DNA of 64,000 nucleotides, from contig JAOIVW010000009.1 in the NCBI GenBank assembly GCA_028224375.1, positions 1-64,000 on the forward strand. Direction: 5' to 3'. Position 1 is the first letter of the stretch, and the number at the start of each line of letters is the position of its first letter. The translations under genes were made by a program, and so were the position numbers. The stretch comes from Hellea sp. Lineage in GTDB: Bacteria > Pseudomonadota > Alphaproteobacteria > Caulobacterales > Maricaulaceae. The notes beneath the pieces were generated by a model. It made no database searches. It was not told the DNA's origin and saw only the letters and a list, made by a program, of their open reading frames with translations. Of this stretch, positions 24,343 to 33,801 are shown in pieces.

Positions 24343-25025
24343 TACATTTGGCTCACATGCTTGGCCATATTCGCCTGAAGCGTTTGTATGGCGCTACGAA
24401 TACGCGTTTTGACAGTACCGAGGGGCAAGCCTGTTTCGGCAGCAATTTCTTTATGTGTTTTATATTCCATATAGGCCATGCGGATGGCTTTTTGCTGTGT
24501 TGGCGTCAGGCGAGAAATTTGCTCTTGCAGTATTTCGGAATTTTCCAGTGCCATAAAATTGGCCTCTGCTGAAGGCACTTCGTCATCAGCAATAATTTTC
24601 ATGAGCTCTGGATCGCGCACATCCATGCGGCCATGCTTGCGCTGATGGTCAATCCAGCGGTTGCGGGTCATGCGGTAGACCCATGTCGCAAAACTGGCTT
24701 TTACCGGGTCAAAACTAGCCGCCTTCGTCCAGACCTTTATCATCACATCTTGAACAATGTCCTCGGCTGTACCGTTCCCGACGCCGCGCGCCATCAGCCA
24801 ACCTTTGAGCTTAGGGCCGTAAATTTCAAAGAGGTCAGACAGTGCGCGGGCATCTTGTTTTCCGGCAATAGACGCAAGCCACAATGCATCACGTTTAGCC
24901 GCACTTAAGCTCTTAGGAGACGCTTTGCGCCCACGTTTAAATGCTGGGTTTGAGCCTTTAGCAGGCATTGACGTGGCGACAGCGAGATCTCTTCCATATG
25001 CCATGTGTAATTTATCCTTAAACAT
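24342..25025 (-). CDS. ECF sigma factor paired with a ChrR-type anti-sigma
   Basis: The protein has up to 227 residues. The first 40 are a basic extension; an internal ATG at 25004 has AAGGA upstream, so the true start may be there. Sigma region 2 is clear (LSDLFEIYGPKLKGWL, EDIVQDVMIKVWTKA, FATWVYRMTRNRWIDHQRK), followed by region 4 (LTPTQQKAIRMAYME, HKEIAAETGLPLGTVKTRI). The neighbouring ChrR cupin places it in the RpoE/ECF11-like photooxidative-stress group. Divergent from it lies a GbsR-DUF4166-desaturase operon, a plausible but unproven target, since membrane lipids are targets of singlet oxygen. Confidence 0.9.
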   Translation of the reverse strand: MFKDKLHMAYGRDLAVATSMPAKGSNPAFKRGRKASPKSLSAAKRDALWLASIAGKQDARALSDLFEIYGPKLKGWLMARGVGNGTAEDIVQDVMIKVWTKAASFDPVKASFATWVYRMTRNRWIDHQRKHGRMDVRDPELMKIIADDEVPSAEANFMALENSEILQEQISRLTPTQQKAIRMAYMEYKTHKEIAAETGLPLGTVKTRIRSAIQTLQANMAKHVSQM

Positions 25026-25156
25026 CGTCTTGCAGTGATGTGCATTTAACGAACGCCCGACATTGATAAAGGTTCTCGGATTTTATGAAATTAAAGCGCT
25101 TTCCATCATCTGAGGCCCTGCTCCTGACTTAAGACGTGACAAGGCCCAAGATACTC

Positions 25157-25203
25157 TTGACTCTCTACACTTCATTTCCTATATTTCTGTTATGACAGAA
25201 ATA
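25157..25203 (+). promoter_or_regulatory. Promoter and start-spanning palindrome of the GbsR/MarR gene
   Basis: TTGACT (25157-25162) and TATATT (25180-25185) are separated by exactly 17 bp. Only 6 nt separate the -10 box from ATG 25192, and no ribosome site is present, so the mRNA should be leaderless or nearly so. A palindrome with 9-bp arms TATTTCTGT (25182-25190) and ACAGAAATA (25195-25203), centre TATG, covers the -10, transcription start and start codon. This is a strong candidate for an autorepression operator. Confidence 0.7.
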
Positions 25204-25770
25204 ACTAAAAATACAGACATGGCGAAACTAGACGACTTGCCCGAAGCCGTGCAGCGCTTTATTCTTCATTGGGGGGATATGGGCACGACATGGGGCGTCA
25301 ACCGCACCGTCGCGCAGATACACGCGCTTCTCTTTATTATGGAACAGCCGCTCAATGCCGAGCAGATTACGGACTGTCTTGGTGTGGCCCGGTCTAATGT
25401 GTCTAACTCCTTGAAAGAACTCTTAGGCTTTAAAACAATCCGCCGCGTGCCTGTGGCGGGGGATCGCCGCGATTATTTCACTGCCGAAACCGATGTCTGG
25501 GAAGTGGCCAAACGTATCGCCGCTGTGCGCAAAGCACGCGAGATTGACCCCGCGCTTGAGACCCTCACCTACTGCCTGAAGGTCGCTGAGGGCGATAAGG
25601 GCGTCAGCGACGAGCAGCGCAAACGGCTGCAAGACATGCAGGATTTCACCGCGACAATGGACCGTTGGTACGGGCAGATGCAGACCTTACCAACCTCGAC
25701 ACTGACAAAGCTCATAGGCATGGGAGACCGCGTTGTGGGGCTCTTAAATATAGGCAGAAAGAAAAATTAG
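25192..25770 (+). CDS. GbsR/MarR family transcriptional regulator
   Basis: The protein has 192 residues, starting at ATG 25192. The winged-helix part follows the GbsR pattern: [54 protein letters not shown] and wing [15 protein letters not shown] helical C-terminal dimerisation region ends near residue 190. Its own promoter lies within a palindrome that reaches into the coding sequence, pointing to autorepression. A DUF4166 protein and a desaturase follow closely on the same strand, so it likely controls a membrane-lipid related operon. The ligand is unknown. Confidence 0.88.
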   Translation: MTEITKNTDMAKLDDLPEAVQRFILHWGDMGTTWGVNRTVAQIHALLFIMEQPLNAEQITDCLGVARSNVSNSLKELLGFKTIRRVPVAGDRRDYFTAETDVWEVAKRIAAVRKAREIDPALETLTYCLKVAEGDKGVSDEQRKRLQDMQDFTATMDRWYGQMQTLPTSTLTKLIGMGDRVVGLLNIGRKKN

Positions 25771-25796
25771 ACGCCCCGATAATTAAGGAGGGGAAA

Positions 25797-26486
25797 ATGG
25801 TAGAATTTAAATTTGAACATCAAGACTTTGAATGCCCTGAAGCGCTAAATGATCGCGCGCTGAATGATAACAGCCTTGGCGATATACGTTTTCGCAAACT
25901 CCTCGGCGCTAAGCAATGGAACGCCCTGCCCCCGGCGGTCCGCGCACGTTTTAGCAAACGCGTCAAAGGCGGCGACAGCACCGTCTATCGGGGTTATATT
26001 GTCAAAACGCAGATGAACCGCGCAGGACGTCTCTTTGCAAATGCCTGCCGCCTCATCGGCGCGCCTCTCCTGCTCGACACGCATAATGCAGAGGCTGCGG
26101 CCATCGTCACCGTCACTGAGGATGCCGATTATCAGGGCCAGTTTTGGAGCCGCCAATATAACAGCCCGCATGGCTTCCCGCAGGTCATCCAAAGCAGTAA
26201 GCAATTTAGCGGCCCGACGGGCTTGGAGGAATATATCGGCTACGGTATCGGCATGACATTGCGCCTCGCCGTCGAAGACGAAGCCCTCGCCTTTTACAGT
26301 GACCGCTACTTCCTGCGCATGAGGGGCAAACGTATTCTTCTGCCAAAATGGGTCAGCAAGCTCGCCCTGCGCGTCGGCCACGCCGACCACGGAGACGGCT
26401 GGTTCGAATTTAGTTTGGACCTAGAACATCCGTGGTTTGGGAAGCTAATGGATCAACGGGCGATGTTTCGGGATGATGCATCATGA
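25797..26486 (+). CDS. DUF4166 domain protein
   Basis: ATG 25797 follows GGAGGGG, giving 229 residues; it lies 26 bp after the regulator. The N-terminal [23 protein letters not shown] and the internal [14 protein letters not shown] and [22 protein letters not shown] match the DUF4166 family, a predicted soluble alpha/beta domain often near short-chain dehydrogenases or lipid genes. No catalytic motif is known. It ends in an ATGA overlap with the desaturase gene, so translation is coupled. A role in lipid handling is inferred from the operon only. Confidence 0.85.
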   Translation: MVEFKFEHQDFECPEALNDRALNDNSLGDIRFRKLLGAKQWNALPPAVRARFSKRVKGGDSTVYRGYIVKTQMNRAGRLFANACRLIGAPLLLDTHNAEAAAIVTVTEDADYQGQFWSRQYNSPHGFPQVIQSSKQFSGPTGLEEYIGYGIGMTLRLAVEDEALAFYSDRYFLRMRGKRILLPKWVSKLALRVGHADHGDGWFEFSLDLEHPWFGKLMDQRAMFRDDAS

Positions 26487-27376
26487 GAGACATAACTGAC
26501 CGTGTTATCGACAGCCCGCAAACTAATTGCGCGCAAGGGGTTGTAAAATGGAGCCCTGTAAAGTCGCTCTGGTTTAGCACTATGGCCCTGGGTTGGCTCG
26601 TTGGCGGATCGCTGTTTTTCTCTTGGGGCGCCGTTGCTATATTTTTCGTGCTTTGCGCCATCATTCTCTGCGGAGGCCATTCGCTGGGTATGCACCGTAA
26701 GCTCATCCATGACAGTTTTGACTGCCCCAAATGGCTTGAGCGCCTCGGCGTTTATCTCGGCACGCTGGTGGGGCTTGGCGGGCCTTTTACGATGATGCGC
26801 ACCCATGACATGCGCGACTGGGCCCAGAGACAAGAAAGCTGCCACGATTTCTTTTCTCATGGCTCGTCCATTATGAAAGATTTTTGGTGGCAAGTGCATT
26901 GCAAATTACACTTAGACAGCAGTCCTGGTTTTGCGTTCCCCTCAAAGCTAACCCAAGATCGTTTCATGATTTGGCTACAGCGCACAGCGATGTTGCAACA
27001 AATACCTTTAGCTATCGGGCTTTACCTTTTAGGTGGATGGGGATTCGTGTTTTGGGGGATATGCGGCCGCGTCACGGCCTCTATCTTCGGGCATTGGCTG
27101 GTTGGCTATTTTGCCCATAATCAAGGACACCAAGATTGGATAGTCGACGGCGCAGCCGTGCAAGGGCACAATGTGCGTTGGTGCGGATTAATTACCTTCG
27201 GCGAATGTTGGCACAATAATCACCACGCTTTTCCGGAAAGTGCGCAGCTCGGTGTTTATAAAGGACAATCAGATCCAGGATGGTGGGTGCTCAAAGCCTT
27301 TGAAAAACTCGGACTCGTCTCAAACCTAAAACGCCCGCATGACCTGAGCCTGCGGGCGGAATTACGGCGGGTATAA
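26483..27376 (+). CDS. Membrane fatty-acid (acyl-CoA) desaturase
   Basis: The 297-residue integral membrane protein starts in the ATGA overlap. It has hydrophobic pairs at about residues 30-65 and 175-215 and three histidine regions for the di-iron site: [34 protein letters not shown] and [17 protein letters not shown]. These are the boxes of the stearoyl-CoA-type desaturase family, which introduce a double bond into acyl chains using oxygen. It is part of the GbsR-DUF4166-desaturase operon beside the ECF sigma/ChrR pair. The substrate (acyl-CoA or phospholipid) is not readable. Confidence 0.88.
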   Translation: MRDITDRVIDSPQTNCAQGVVKWSPVKSLWFSTMALGWLVGGSLFFSWGAVAIFFVLCAIILCGGHSLGMHRKLIHDSFDCPKWLERLGVYLGTLVGLGGPFTMMRTHDMRDWAQRQESCHDFFSHGSSIMKDFWWQVHCKLHLDSSPGFAFPSKLTQDRFMIWLQRTAMLQQIPLAIGLYLLGGWGFVFWGICGRVTASIFGHWLVGYFAHNQGHQDWIVDGAAVQGHNVRWCGLITFGECWHNNHHAFPESAQLGVYKGQSDPGWWVLKAFEKLGLVSNLKRPHDLSLRAELRRV

Positions 27377-27378
27377 AC

Positions 27379-27879
27379 CTAGTTCTTAAAGACAGCAGGA
27401 CGGATGTTGTCTGTGATGTCTTTGGCGTCATAGACATTGGGATCCTGACTTCCACTTGATTGCAGGATTATTTCGATAGATTCTCTTACTTTTGAGCCTT
27501 CTACGGCGCGGGCAACATCGCCAACGCCGAGACCTACATTCACATTACTATAACTACCGCCGCGGCGGCCAAAGTTTCCACCGCCAACACCAATACTGCT
27601 GGAGATCGGTGCGGGTCCACCATTACCGGAAATATTACCACCCACGACTTTGAAATGCGTGTAACCTTCTGCCAGCGTAATCTCTGCAGCGCGCAGAAGC
27701 GCAAAATCTCGTGCCTCGGCCTCTGTACGGCCCGTATAAGACACACGGAAGCGATCATTTTGTATCTTCTGATTTTGAAAACCCGTTGAGTTTCCATCTG
27801 AGGGGCCATAAGCTGAAGGGCCACTGGCGCAGGCGGTGAGAGCAAGAGCTGCACATGCCGATATGATAAGGTGTTTCAT
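27379..27879 (-). CDS. CC0125/CC1285-family lipoprotein
   Basis: ATG 27879 gives MKHLIISACAALALTACASG, a lipoprotein signal with an LTAC lipobox; 166 residues in total. The domain FRVSYTGRTEAEARDFALLRAAEITLAEGYTHFKVV is characteristic of this family of small alphaproteobacterial lipoproteins. A Gly-rich middle (IGVGGGNFGRRGG) and a SIEIILQSSG strand follow. Its function is unknown; it is presumed to be in the outer membrane. It is convergent with the desaturase gene, with only 2 bp between their stops. Confidence 0.85.
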   Translation of the reverse strand: MKHLIISACAALALTACASGPSAYGPSDGNSTGFQNQKIQNDRFRVSYTGRTEAEARDFALLRAAEITLAEGYTHFKVVGGNISGNGGPAPISSSIGVGGGNFGRRGGSYSNVNVGLGVGDVARAVEGSKVRESIEIILQSSGSQDPNVYDAKDITDNIRPAVFKN

Positions 27880-28005
27880 GTCAAACTCCGATAATGTCAA
27901 AAAAAGCTATATATCATCCATATAAGAACACAAAATAGCTTTCACACCCTTTTTACAGCCCTTGAAACACTTGTTCATTTGCCGTTCAGACACTATAAAA
28001 CTCCC

Positions 28006-28398
28006 ATGTTTACTCATCAGGACGTTTTGACACCCTTGGCTTTGACTGTGATTATCGATCACAAAGTCAGAAACCCTGAGATGACCGAGTTTTGCCGCCA
28101 AGCTGCTGGGTTAATTGAGCTGTTTGATTTGTCGCCCATGTCCGAAGCTAATTTATTGGCGTGGTATGAAAAAAATCATGATGAATTAACCGAAAAACTC
28201 TCGGGAAAACGCAGAAACACTATGATACTGCGCGCCCTGACTCGGTTCAAAGAGCAGGTTCATATTGAAAATATTTATGACGCTATGCTCGCTATCTCCA
28301 TCAGTGACAAAGAATATGTCAAAGAGGAATCAGAGCTTATCCGCTCCGCCGCCTCTATCTGGGGCTTTTCGCGCCCACCTTTTAAGGTTACTCGCTAA
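28006..28398 (+). CDS. TerB-like helical protein
   Basis: The protein has 130 residues from ATG 28006; no clear ribosome site precedes it. It is all-helical and soluble. The C-terminal half (YDAMLAISISDKEYVKEESELIRSAASIWGF) follows the TerB pattern, where an acidic helix start and the E-x-x-L-I helix form a metal-binding core in tellurite-resistance TerB proteins. The N-terminal helices (LTPLALTVIIDHKVRNPEMTEFCRQAAGLIELF) fit the same fold. No ter operon is nearby, so a tellurite function is not implied. It is convergent with typA, with 5 bp between stops. Confidence 0.6.
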   Translation: MFTHQDVLTPLALTVIIDHKVRNPEMTEFCRQAAGLIELFDLSPMSEANLLAWYEKNHDELTEKLSGKRRNTMILRALTRFKEQVHIENIYDAMLAISISDKEYVKEESELIRSAASIWGFSRPPFKVTR

Positions 28399-28403
28399 AA
28401 GTT

Positions 28404-30263
28404 CTAGGAAGCTTCCAAAGCGTCCATGCGGCGGGATTCTTTCTTGCGCTCATGCTCTAGCAAGTAACGCTTACGGATGCGGATAGACTCAGGCGTGACT
28501 TCGACCAATTCATCATCATTGATAAATTCTAAGCCATATTCCAAGGTCACAGGAATGGGCGTGGTCAAGACAACAGCTTCGTCAGTCCCGCTGGCACGCA
28601 CATTAGTCAGCTGTTTGCCTTTAAGCACATTGACGACAAGGTCATTATCGCGCGCATTAATGCCGACAATCATGCCTTCATAAACTTCTTCGGCGTGGCC
28701 AATAAACATCTTGCCGCGGTCCTGGAGATTCCACAGCGCAAAGCCTGCGGCCTTACCGTCGCCTTTGGAAATCAGCACACCTTTTTGGCGGCGGCCAATG
28801 CCGGCCTTTGTACGAGGCTTATAGGCATCAAAATTGTGATAGAGCAGACCTGTGCCTGAGGTCAGAGTTAAAAATTCAGAGCGGAAACCAATCAGGCCGC
28901 GTGTCGGAATTTCATAATCCAGGCGCACACGTCCCTGCCCGTCCGGCAGCATATCTTTGAGCTGGCCTTTACGCTCGCCAAGCTTTTCCATGATAGAGCC
29001 TTGATGGTCGGCTTCAACGTCAACCGTCAGGGCTTCGTAAGGCTCGCAGAGAACACCGTCGATTTCTTTATTGATGACCTGCGGGCGTGAAATGGCGAGT
29101 TCGAACCCTTCGCGGCGCATATTTTCAATCAGGATGGAAAGATGAAGTTCACCCCGGCCAGAGACGCGAAACTTATCCGCTTCTTCCAGCTGCTCAACAC
29201 GCAAAGCGACATTGTGTATTAGCTCTTTCTGGAGACGATCATGAATGTTCCGCGAGGTGACATATTTACCCTCGCGCCCCGCAAACGGGCTGTCATTGAC
29301 TTGGAATGTCATAGAGATGGTCGGCTCATCCACAGAGAGCGGCGGCAAGGCCTCAACATGACCTGGATTACAAATCGTATCGGAGATGCCCAGCTTATCA
29401 ATGCCGGTAAAGCAGCAAATATCCCCCGCAGAGACTTCATCCATTTCAACACGCTCAAGCCCCATGAAACCATAGAGCAGAAGCACTTTGGCTTTGCGCT
29501 CTGTGCCGTCCGGCTGCGCGACGATAACTTGTGAATTGCGCTTCATGACGCCCCGCACAACACGGCCAATACCGATAACGCCTGTATAGCTGCTATAATC
29601 TAGGGCTGAGACTTGCATTTGCAGCGCCCCCTCAGGGTCAACATCCGGAACAGGGGCATGCTGGACGATGGCTTCAAAGAGCGGCGTCATATCCTCGCCA
29701 ATGGTATCAACAGTTTGGGAGGCCCAACCATTAAGCGCAGAGGCATAGACAACGGGAAAATCAAGCTGCTCATCCGTGGCGCCCAGACGGTCAAACAAAT
29801 CAAAGGTCTGGTCTACCGCCCAATCAGGCCGCGCGCCCGTCCGGTCTACTTTATTGACAACAACGATGGGCTTAAGGCCTTGGGCCAAAGCTTTGCGAGT
29901 TACGAATGTGGTTTGCGGCATAGGGCCCTCGACGGCGTCCACCAGCAAGACAACAGAATCGACCATAGAGAGCACGCGCTCGACCTCGCCGCCAAAATCC
30001 GCGTGACCCGGTGTATCGACAATATTAATCCGCCAATCCGTGCCCTCATTTTTGTCCTTCCAGCGAATGGCTGTGTTCTTAGCCAAAATCGTAATGCCGC
30101 GCTCTTTTTCGATGTCATTACTGTCCATCACGCGCTCTTCACGCTCCCCGCGCTCATCCAGCGTTCCGGACTGGCGCAGCAGCTTATCAACAAGCGTGGT
30201 TTTACCGTGGTCAACGTGAGCCACAATCGCCACATTACGAAGGGTTTGAATAGAGTCAGTCAT
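28404..30263 (-). CDS. typA: Translational GTPase TypA/BipA
   Basis: The 619-residue ribosome-binding GTPase has G1 [10 protein letters not shown], switch/G2 ITI in [14 protein letters not shown]3 [13 protein letters not shown] and G4 VVNKVDR, then translation-factor domain II, two EF-G-like domains ([21 protein letters not shown]) and the TypA-specific C-terminal domain ([15 protein letters not shown]). It acts in 50S assembly and in stress or low-temperature adaptation. ATG 30263 starts [10 protein letters not shown], directly ahead of the GTPase domain. It is a single gene with a normal length. Confidence 0.97.
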   Translation of the reverse strand: MTDSIQTLRNVAIVAHVDHGKTTLVDKLLRQSGTLDERGEREERVMDSNDIEKERGITILAKNTAIRWKDKNEGTDWRINIVDTPGHADFGGEVERVLSMVDSVVLLVDAVEGPMPQTTFVTRKALAQGLKPIVVVNKVDRTGARPDWAVDQTFDLFDRLGATDEQLDFPVVYASALNGWASQTVDTIGEDMTPLFEAIVQHAPVPDVDPEGALQMQVSALDYSSYTGVIGIGRVVRGVMKRNSQVIVAQPDGTERKAKVLLLYGFMGLERVEMDEVSAGDICCFTGIDKLGISDTICNPGHVEALPPLSVDEPTISMTFQVNDSPFAGREGKYVTSRNIHDRLQKELIHNVALRVEQLEEADKFRVSGRGELHLSILIENMRREGFELAISRPQVINKEIDGVLCEPYEALTVDVEADHQGSIMEKLGERKGQLKDMLPDGQGRVRLDYEIPTRGLIGFRSEFLTLTSGTGLLYHNFDAYKPRTKAGIGRRQKGVLISKGDGKAAGFALWNLQDRGKMFIGHAEEVYEGMIVGINARDNDLVVNVLKGKQLTNVRASGTDEAVVLTTPIPVTLEYGLEFINDDELVEVTPESIRIRKRYLLEHERKKESRRMDALEAS

Positions 30264-30458
30264 AGCGGAAAGTCCGAGCTTTTACATGTTGGCGTGGCAC
30301 TAGCGGATAAGCGCCAAAAGGCAAGGATTAGTTTCAGTGTGGGGAACGGTATGTGGGATGTGACGGGTCGACAGAAGATACAGGGCGAGAGGGTTTAGGT
30401 GCGCAAAGAAGGCCGCTCGCACTCTTGTTACGCCCTGATGCGCATGGTACGAATTTCT

Positions 30459-30938
30459 ATGTTTGGGTTTAAGAAAAAACAATGTTCAGTTTGCCAAACT
30501 ACGGGCGTCATAAATGTCGGTAAACCTTTGGGCTATTTGTGCGAAATGCACATGCTTGATACTTACAAAGCCAAATTTCTTGCCCATCGAGGCCGAAAAA
30601 TAATCATCCCTCCGACAGCCCCTGATAAGCACACATCTTATCAGTTTGAAACGATTGAATCTCTCAAATCATATGGATTGAATCCAGATGATGTAGCACC
30701 CGTAACAAAGCGTTTTTCAGAATTACCAAAGTCTGAGTGTTATGTGATGCAGTCTGAATATAAAACTCAGGATTTTCTAAATATTGATGTGTTTGAGGCT
30801 GCAAATTGGAAACAAAAAATGCCTAATGATGCGGCTATATTTATTCTTTCTGCATTAGGCGCATACATGAACTCAAATGGCATAGCATTACCACCAGACG
30901 GGGATGAAGATATTGTCTTTTATCCTTTGCAGAGTTGA
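30459..30938 (+). CDS. AT-rich orphan with N-terminal zinc-ribbon-like motif
   Basis: The likely start is ATG 30459 (MFGFKKKQCSVCQ), giving 159 residues. The N-terminus has C-x-x-C, then C and H (YLCEMHML), a plausible treble-clef or zinc-ribbon site. The rest is soluble, with an acidic end (PPDGDEDIVFYPLQS). It has no recognised family, no partner gene, and base composition more AT-rich than typA beside it, suggesting recent acquisition. No promoter is certain. The gap 30939-31099 after it contains only a small hairpin. Confidence 0.55.
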   Translation: MFGFKKKQCSVCQTTGVINVGKPLGYLCEMHMLDTYKAKFLAHRGRKIIIPPTAPDKHTSYQFETIESLKSYGLNPDDVAPVTKRFSELPKSECYVMQSEYKTQDFLNIDVFEAANWKQKMPNDAAIFILSALGAYMNSNGIALPPDGDEDIVFYPLQS

Positions 30939-31057
30939 GGTCTTTCAAAGCGCGTTTAAGTTACTGAGCCAAAGCGGCCAAAATCTGAGCGTCCTAAAAT
31001 TCACTCCATAACAGCCGTTGGTAATGTTTACTGATAAGGCAGCATGAGTCCAAAATA

Positions 31058-31074
31058 GAAGCTCATTTAGCTTC
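31058..31074 (-). terminator. Small hairpin after the DUF5694 gene
   Basis: GAAGCT (31058-31063) and AGCTTC (31069-31074) form a 6-bp stem around CATTT. On the minus strand it lies 25 nt after the DUF5694 stop and is followed by TATTTTGG. This could be a weak terminator. Confidence 0.35.
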
Positions 31075-31099
31075 GTTAATGGTTCGAATGAGACTTTTT

Positions 31100-32164
31100 T
31101 TAATCGAGCACTGTATCGGTACTGACAATTTCCACGTCATGCATTTGATCCAGATAGGCTTCTTGGTAAGGCTTATGCGAGGAACCGACAATTGAAAGGA
31201 CGCGTCCGCCGGGCTGAGTTGTTGCCGCAGTCATAATAAGTGACACCATGCGCAAATTTCGCGCCTCCCAGCCCATAGTATATTTGCGGCCATAGGCTTC
31301 GGGCTGGTCATCATTCATGGTTCGCTTAAAGTCGCAGCTCATTCGGGTGCGTTGCCACGCTTTGCTGTTTTCGACCCGATACGCGCCAATAATATCACCT
31401 CCGGTAAGTTTGGCGTCTGAATCGTTAACATGCGCTTGGCAGGGGTCGCCTTCGCCCGGCCAAAGCTCGGAAACCCGGGCGCCATAGGCGGTGTCATCGG
31501 CCTTGCTATCCAGCCAAGAGCCATGGTCATCAGCATAAAAAACACGCTCTAGACCCCGCCGCGCCGCGAGCTTGGCTGCGATAGAGTAACTCTCATTTAA
31601 TCGTTGGCTAGCCCTCGCCATCAGATCGACGGATTTTGGGCCAAGGCCGTCACCCTCGACACGGTCTTCAGGACCGAGCCTGAGCCATTGCACCAGTGCT
31701 GACTCCGGCTCTCCGCTCGCAATAAAAGCAGCCGCAAGTGAGCGGCGTTGTGCCGCTGTTGGCTGATCCGGCCAGTCCAGCAAAGCTTTACGGGCTTGAT
31801 AACTGCCCTCAACAACCGTCAGGCCAGACTCCTCAAGATAAGGCGCGCTATCGAAACAATAACTATCCATGTAACCGTCATGCTCAAGCGGGTAAGCACG
31901 CACGCGTTGACACGTCATACCAGAAGAGGCCTCAATCGTAATAACGTCAGGCGCATAGGCTTCCAAACGCGCTAAAAGAGGCTCCAAGTCCTCCAAAGAG
32001 AGGTCACCTTTATAATTGGAGAGATGAGACGTTCCTAAGACCATGACCTGTGTAGGCGGAACCGTCAGTGCGGGGTCCACACCGCTAAAATTCAGGGAAG
32101 TGTTGTTATCATTACAAGATGCCAGAATTGCAGCCATTGCAAGTAGTCCCAATAAACGTTTCAT
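31100..32164 (-). CDS. DUF5694 lipoprotein (TraB/ChaN-like fold)
   Basis: The protein has 354 residues. The signal MKRLLGLLAMAAILASC ends in a lipobox, so it is a lipid-anchored periplasmic protein. VMVLGTSHLSNYKGD contains the GxxH motif of the TraB/TIKI/ChaN superfamily. The end (RKYTMGWEARNLRMVSLIM, VLSIVGSSHKPYQEAYL) has the second conserved His and Arg blocks of DUF5694. Members of this clan are metal-dependent hydrolase- or haem-binding-like proteins; the substrate is unknown. A second clan member is divergent from it at 32432. Confidence 0.85.
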   Translation of the reverse strand: MKRLLGLLAMAAILASCNDNNTSLNFSGVDPALTVPPTQVMVLGTSHLSNYKGDLSLEDLEPLLARLEAYAPDVITIEASSGMTCQRVRAYPLEHDGYMDSYCFDSAPYLEESGLTVVEGSYQARKALLDWPDQPTAAQRRSLAAAFIASGEPESALVQWLRLGPEDRVEGDGLGPKSVDLMARASQRLNESYSIAAKLAARRGLERVFYADDHGSWLDSKADDTAYGARVSELWPGEGDPCQAHVNDSDAKLTGGDIIGAYRVENSKAWQRTRMSCDFKRTMNDDQPEAYGRKYTMGWEARNLRMVSLIMTAATTQPGGRVLSIVGSSHKPYQEAYLDQMHDVEIVSTDTVLD

Positions 32165-32362
32165 TGATAGATCCTAAAATTTGATAGTCACTTTTTTATT
32201 GTCCTACATCTAAGACGTTGCAAGACAGTATTTTGGATGCATGAAGAATGCGATGTGCGCAGATTTTATCTATTTTAATAACATTGACGCCGAGAGACCT
32301 TCGTTGAGATGTGTCCGTTATCAGTCCAATAGAATGTTCTATAACTTCAAAGCCGCATCTTC

Positions 32363-32400
32363 AAAGCCCTTGCTTTTATCCGGTTTCAAGCCTCATAAAG
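32363..32400 (+). promoter_or_regulatory. Promoter-like repeat, copy 1
   Basis: This 38-nt block matches the block at 33742-33779 at 28 of 38 positions. Shared elements are AAAGCCCTTGC, TTATC, AAGCC and CATAAAG. TTGCTT (32370-32375) and CATAAA (32394-32399) with 18-bp spacing could be -35 and -10 boxes for the gene at 32432. The rest of the 32165-32431 gap shows no gene. Confidence 0.45.
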
Positions 32401-32431
32401 GGAACGGAGGAACGACGGAGACGAGACCTAA

Positions 32432-33640
32432 ATGGCAAGACTTATAAAAAAGATCTTTAAGTGGCTCGGGCTCGGTTTGCTTTTAGGCGTTTTTCTTATT
32501 TTTGCTCTGCCATGGTTTCCTGTAATAACAGATACGCTATCTCGCAAAAAACAGATTAATTATCTCACTAAAAACAGCGTGGCCCTCGATTTATCTAAAG
32601 CCGATGGCGGGTTTGCTTTTGACGATGATTTTTATTCAAACCAACTCTTCATGCTGGGCGAGATGCATGGTTATGCGCGCGTACAGGATCTGGACTTGGC
32701 GCTCTTAACGCATTTAAATGAGCGCTTAGGCGTGCATTACTATATGGCGGAAATCGATCCTGCTACAGCAATGATATTTAATTATGCTCTGCGCACGGGC
32801 GATGATGAGGCACTCCTAAAGGTCTTTGATATATGGTATAAAGAACGCCAATCCCAATGGGGAAATATAAACTTTCTAGAGAAACTGCGCTCAATAAGAG
32901 ACTTAAACGCCACCTTACCTGAAGCGCAGAAAATAAGCTTTATTGGTGTAGACGGACCACCAAAAGAAAAATTCATAGTGCTCGCGCAATCTCTTCCAGC
33001 GTCAGAAAAAAGCCCCGCTGATACAGTCAATCAAGAGCTGCTAAAGGCGAGCTTGGCACGCAGCGACAGCGCAGGCCGCTACGCTCATATTATAAACAAT
33101 GTTGGTCTCATGAAGGAGGCTATGCCTGACACAAAGTTTTACGGCCTTTGGGGGATATCCCACATTCAAAAAGTTGGCATCAATGGCTTCACAAGCCTTT
33201 CATCTTTCCTCAATAAGGGCACCGATAAAATTCCTCCCGCTTTTGAAAATAGTGTCGCAACGATACACACGTTATGCGTCGCAGACTGCTCGAACATGAT
33301 GATTTCCGGTATTTTACCTGGAGTACCAAAGCCAGAAAATGGAGAGCCTTTTACTGAGATTCCAATGTCATTCGACAACACTTATCTCTTCAGAACACGG
33401 GGCATTGGCGCAGCTAAATCCGTCATGGGCAACACACCCAATATGCTTTTTGACATGAATAACCCCGGCTCACCTTATATGGAGGGCTCAGCTTTGGTTG
33501 GCAGTACAGGTTATATGTCCATGATAAGGAATTACCATATAGACGGTGCTGCCGCAGAAAATTTTGACGCGCTGATATTGATGAACGGATCATTGGCGTT
33601 GCAACCGATTGAGGGAAAGTCCTTTATATTCGCGAAGTAA
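32432..33640 (+). CDS. Membrane-anchored erythromycin-esterase/ChaN-like protein
   Basis: The protein has 402 residues. Residues 13-33 form an N-terminal membrane anchor (LGLGLLLGVFLIFALPWF), so the rest is periplasmic. The motif FMLGEMHGYARVQDLDLALLTHL, followed by YYMAEIDPA, matches the GExHG...E signature of the EreA/ChaN/TIKI clan. FYGLWGISHIQKVG later supplies another conserved His. Two Cys (LCVADCSN) may form a disulfide. It is divergent from a DUF5694 lipoprotein of the same broad clan and carries a promoter-like repeat shared with pepN. Substrate and activity are unknown; antibiotic esterase activity should not be assumed. Confidence 0.72.
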   Translation: MARLIKKIFKWLGLGLLLGVFLIFALPWFPVITDTLSRKKQINYLTKNSVALDLSKADGGFAFDDDFYSNQLFMLGEMHGYARVQDLDLALLTHLNERLGVHYYMAEIDPATAMIFNYALRTGDDEALLKVFDIWYKERQSQWGNINFLEKLRSIRDLNATLPEAQKISFIGVDGPPKEKFIVLAQSLPASEKSPADTVNQELLKASLARSDSAGRYAHIINNVGLMKEAMPDTKFYGLWGISHIQKVGINGFTSLSSFLNKGTDKIPPAFENSVATIHTLCVADCSNMMISGILPGVPKPENGEPFTEIPMSFDNTYLFRTRGIGAAKSVMGNTPNMLFDMNNPGSPYMEGSALVGSTGYMSMIRNYHIDGAAAENFDALILMNGSLALQPIEGKSFIFAK

Positions 33641-33741
33641 GTTATCTCTTAGCCTCTCAACCCAGCGCAGTTAGCTAAAAGCACATCAAGTCACCTTACG
33701 TCCATTTGGCTTGGAGGCTTCACTTGCCGCCATATGGCTCT

Positions 33742-33779
33742 AAAGCCCTTGCAATTATCTACCGCTAAGCCGCATAAAG
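33742..33779 (+). promoter_or_regulatory. Promoter-like repeat, copy 2 (before pepN)
   Basis: This is the second copy of the 38-nt block at 32363-32400. TTGCAA (33749-33754) and CATAAA (33773-33778) are 18 bp apart and lie 23 bp before the pepN ATG. AAGCC occurs at the same relative positions in both copies, just before each hexamer region, which may mark a shared regulator site. Confidence 0.45.
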
Positions 33780-33801
33780 CATTCCAAACAAAGGACTCCC
33801 T

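Noticed and set aside
29613-30398. Long open frame antisense to typA (over 250 codons)
   Set aside because: It lies opposite a highly conserved GTPase, has no ribosome site and no recognisable protein motif. Such shadows are expected in GC-moderate coding DNA.
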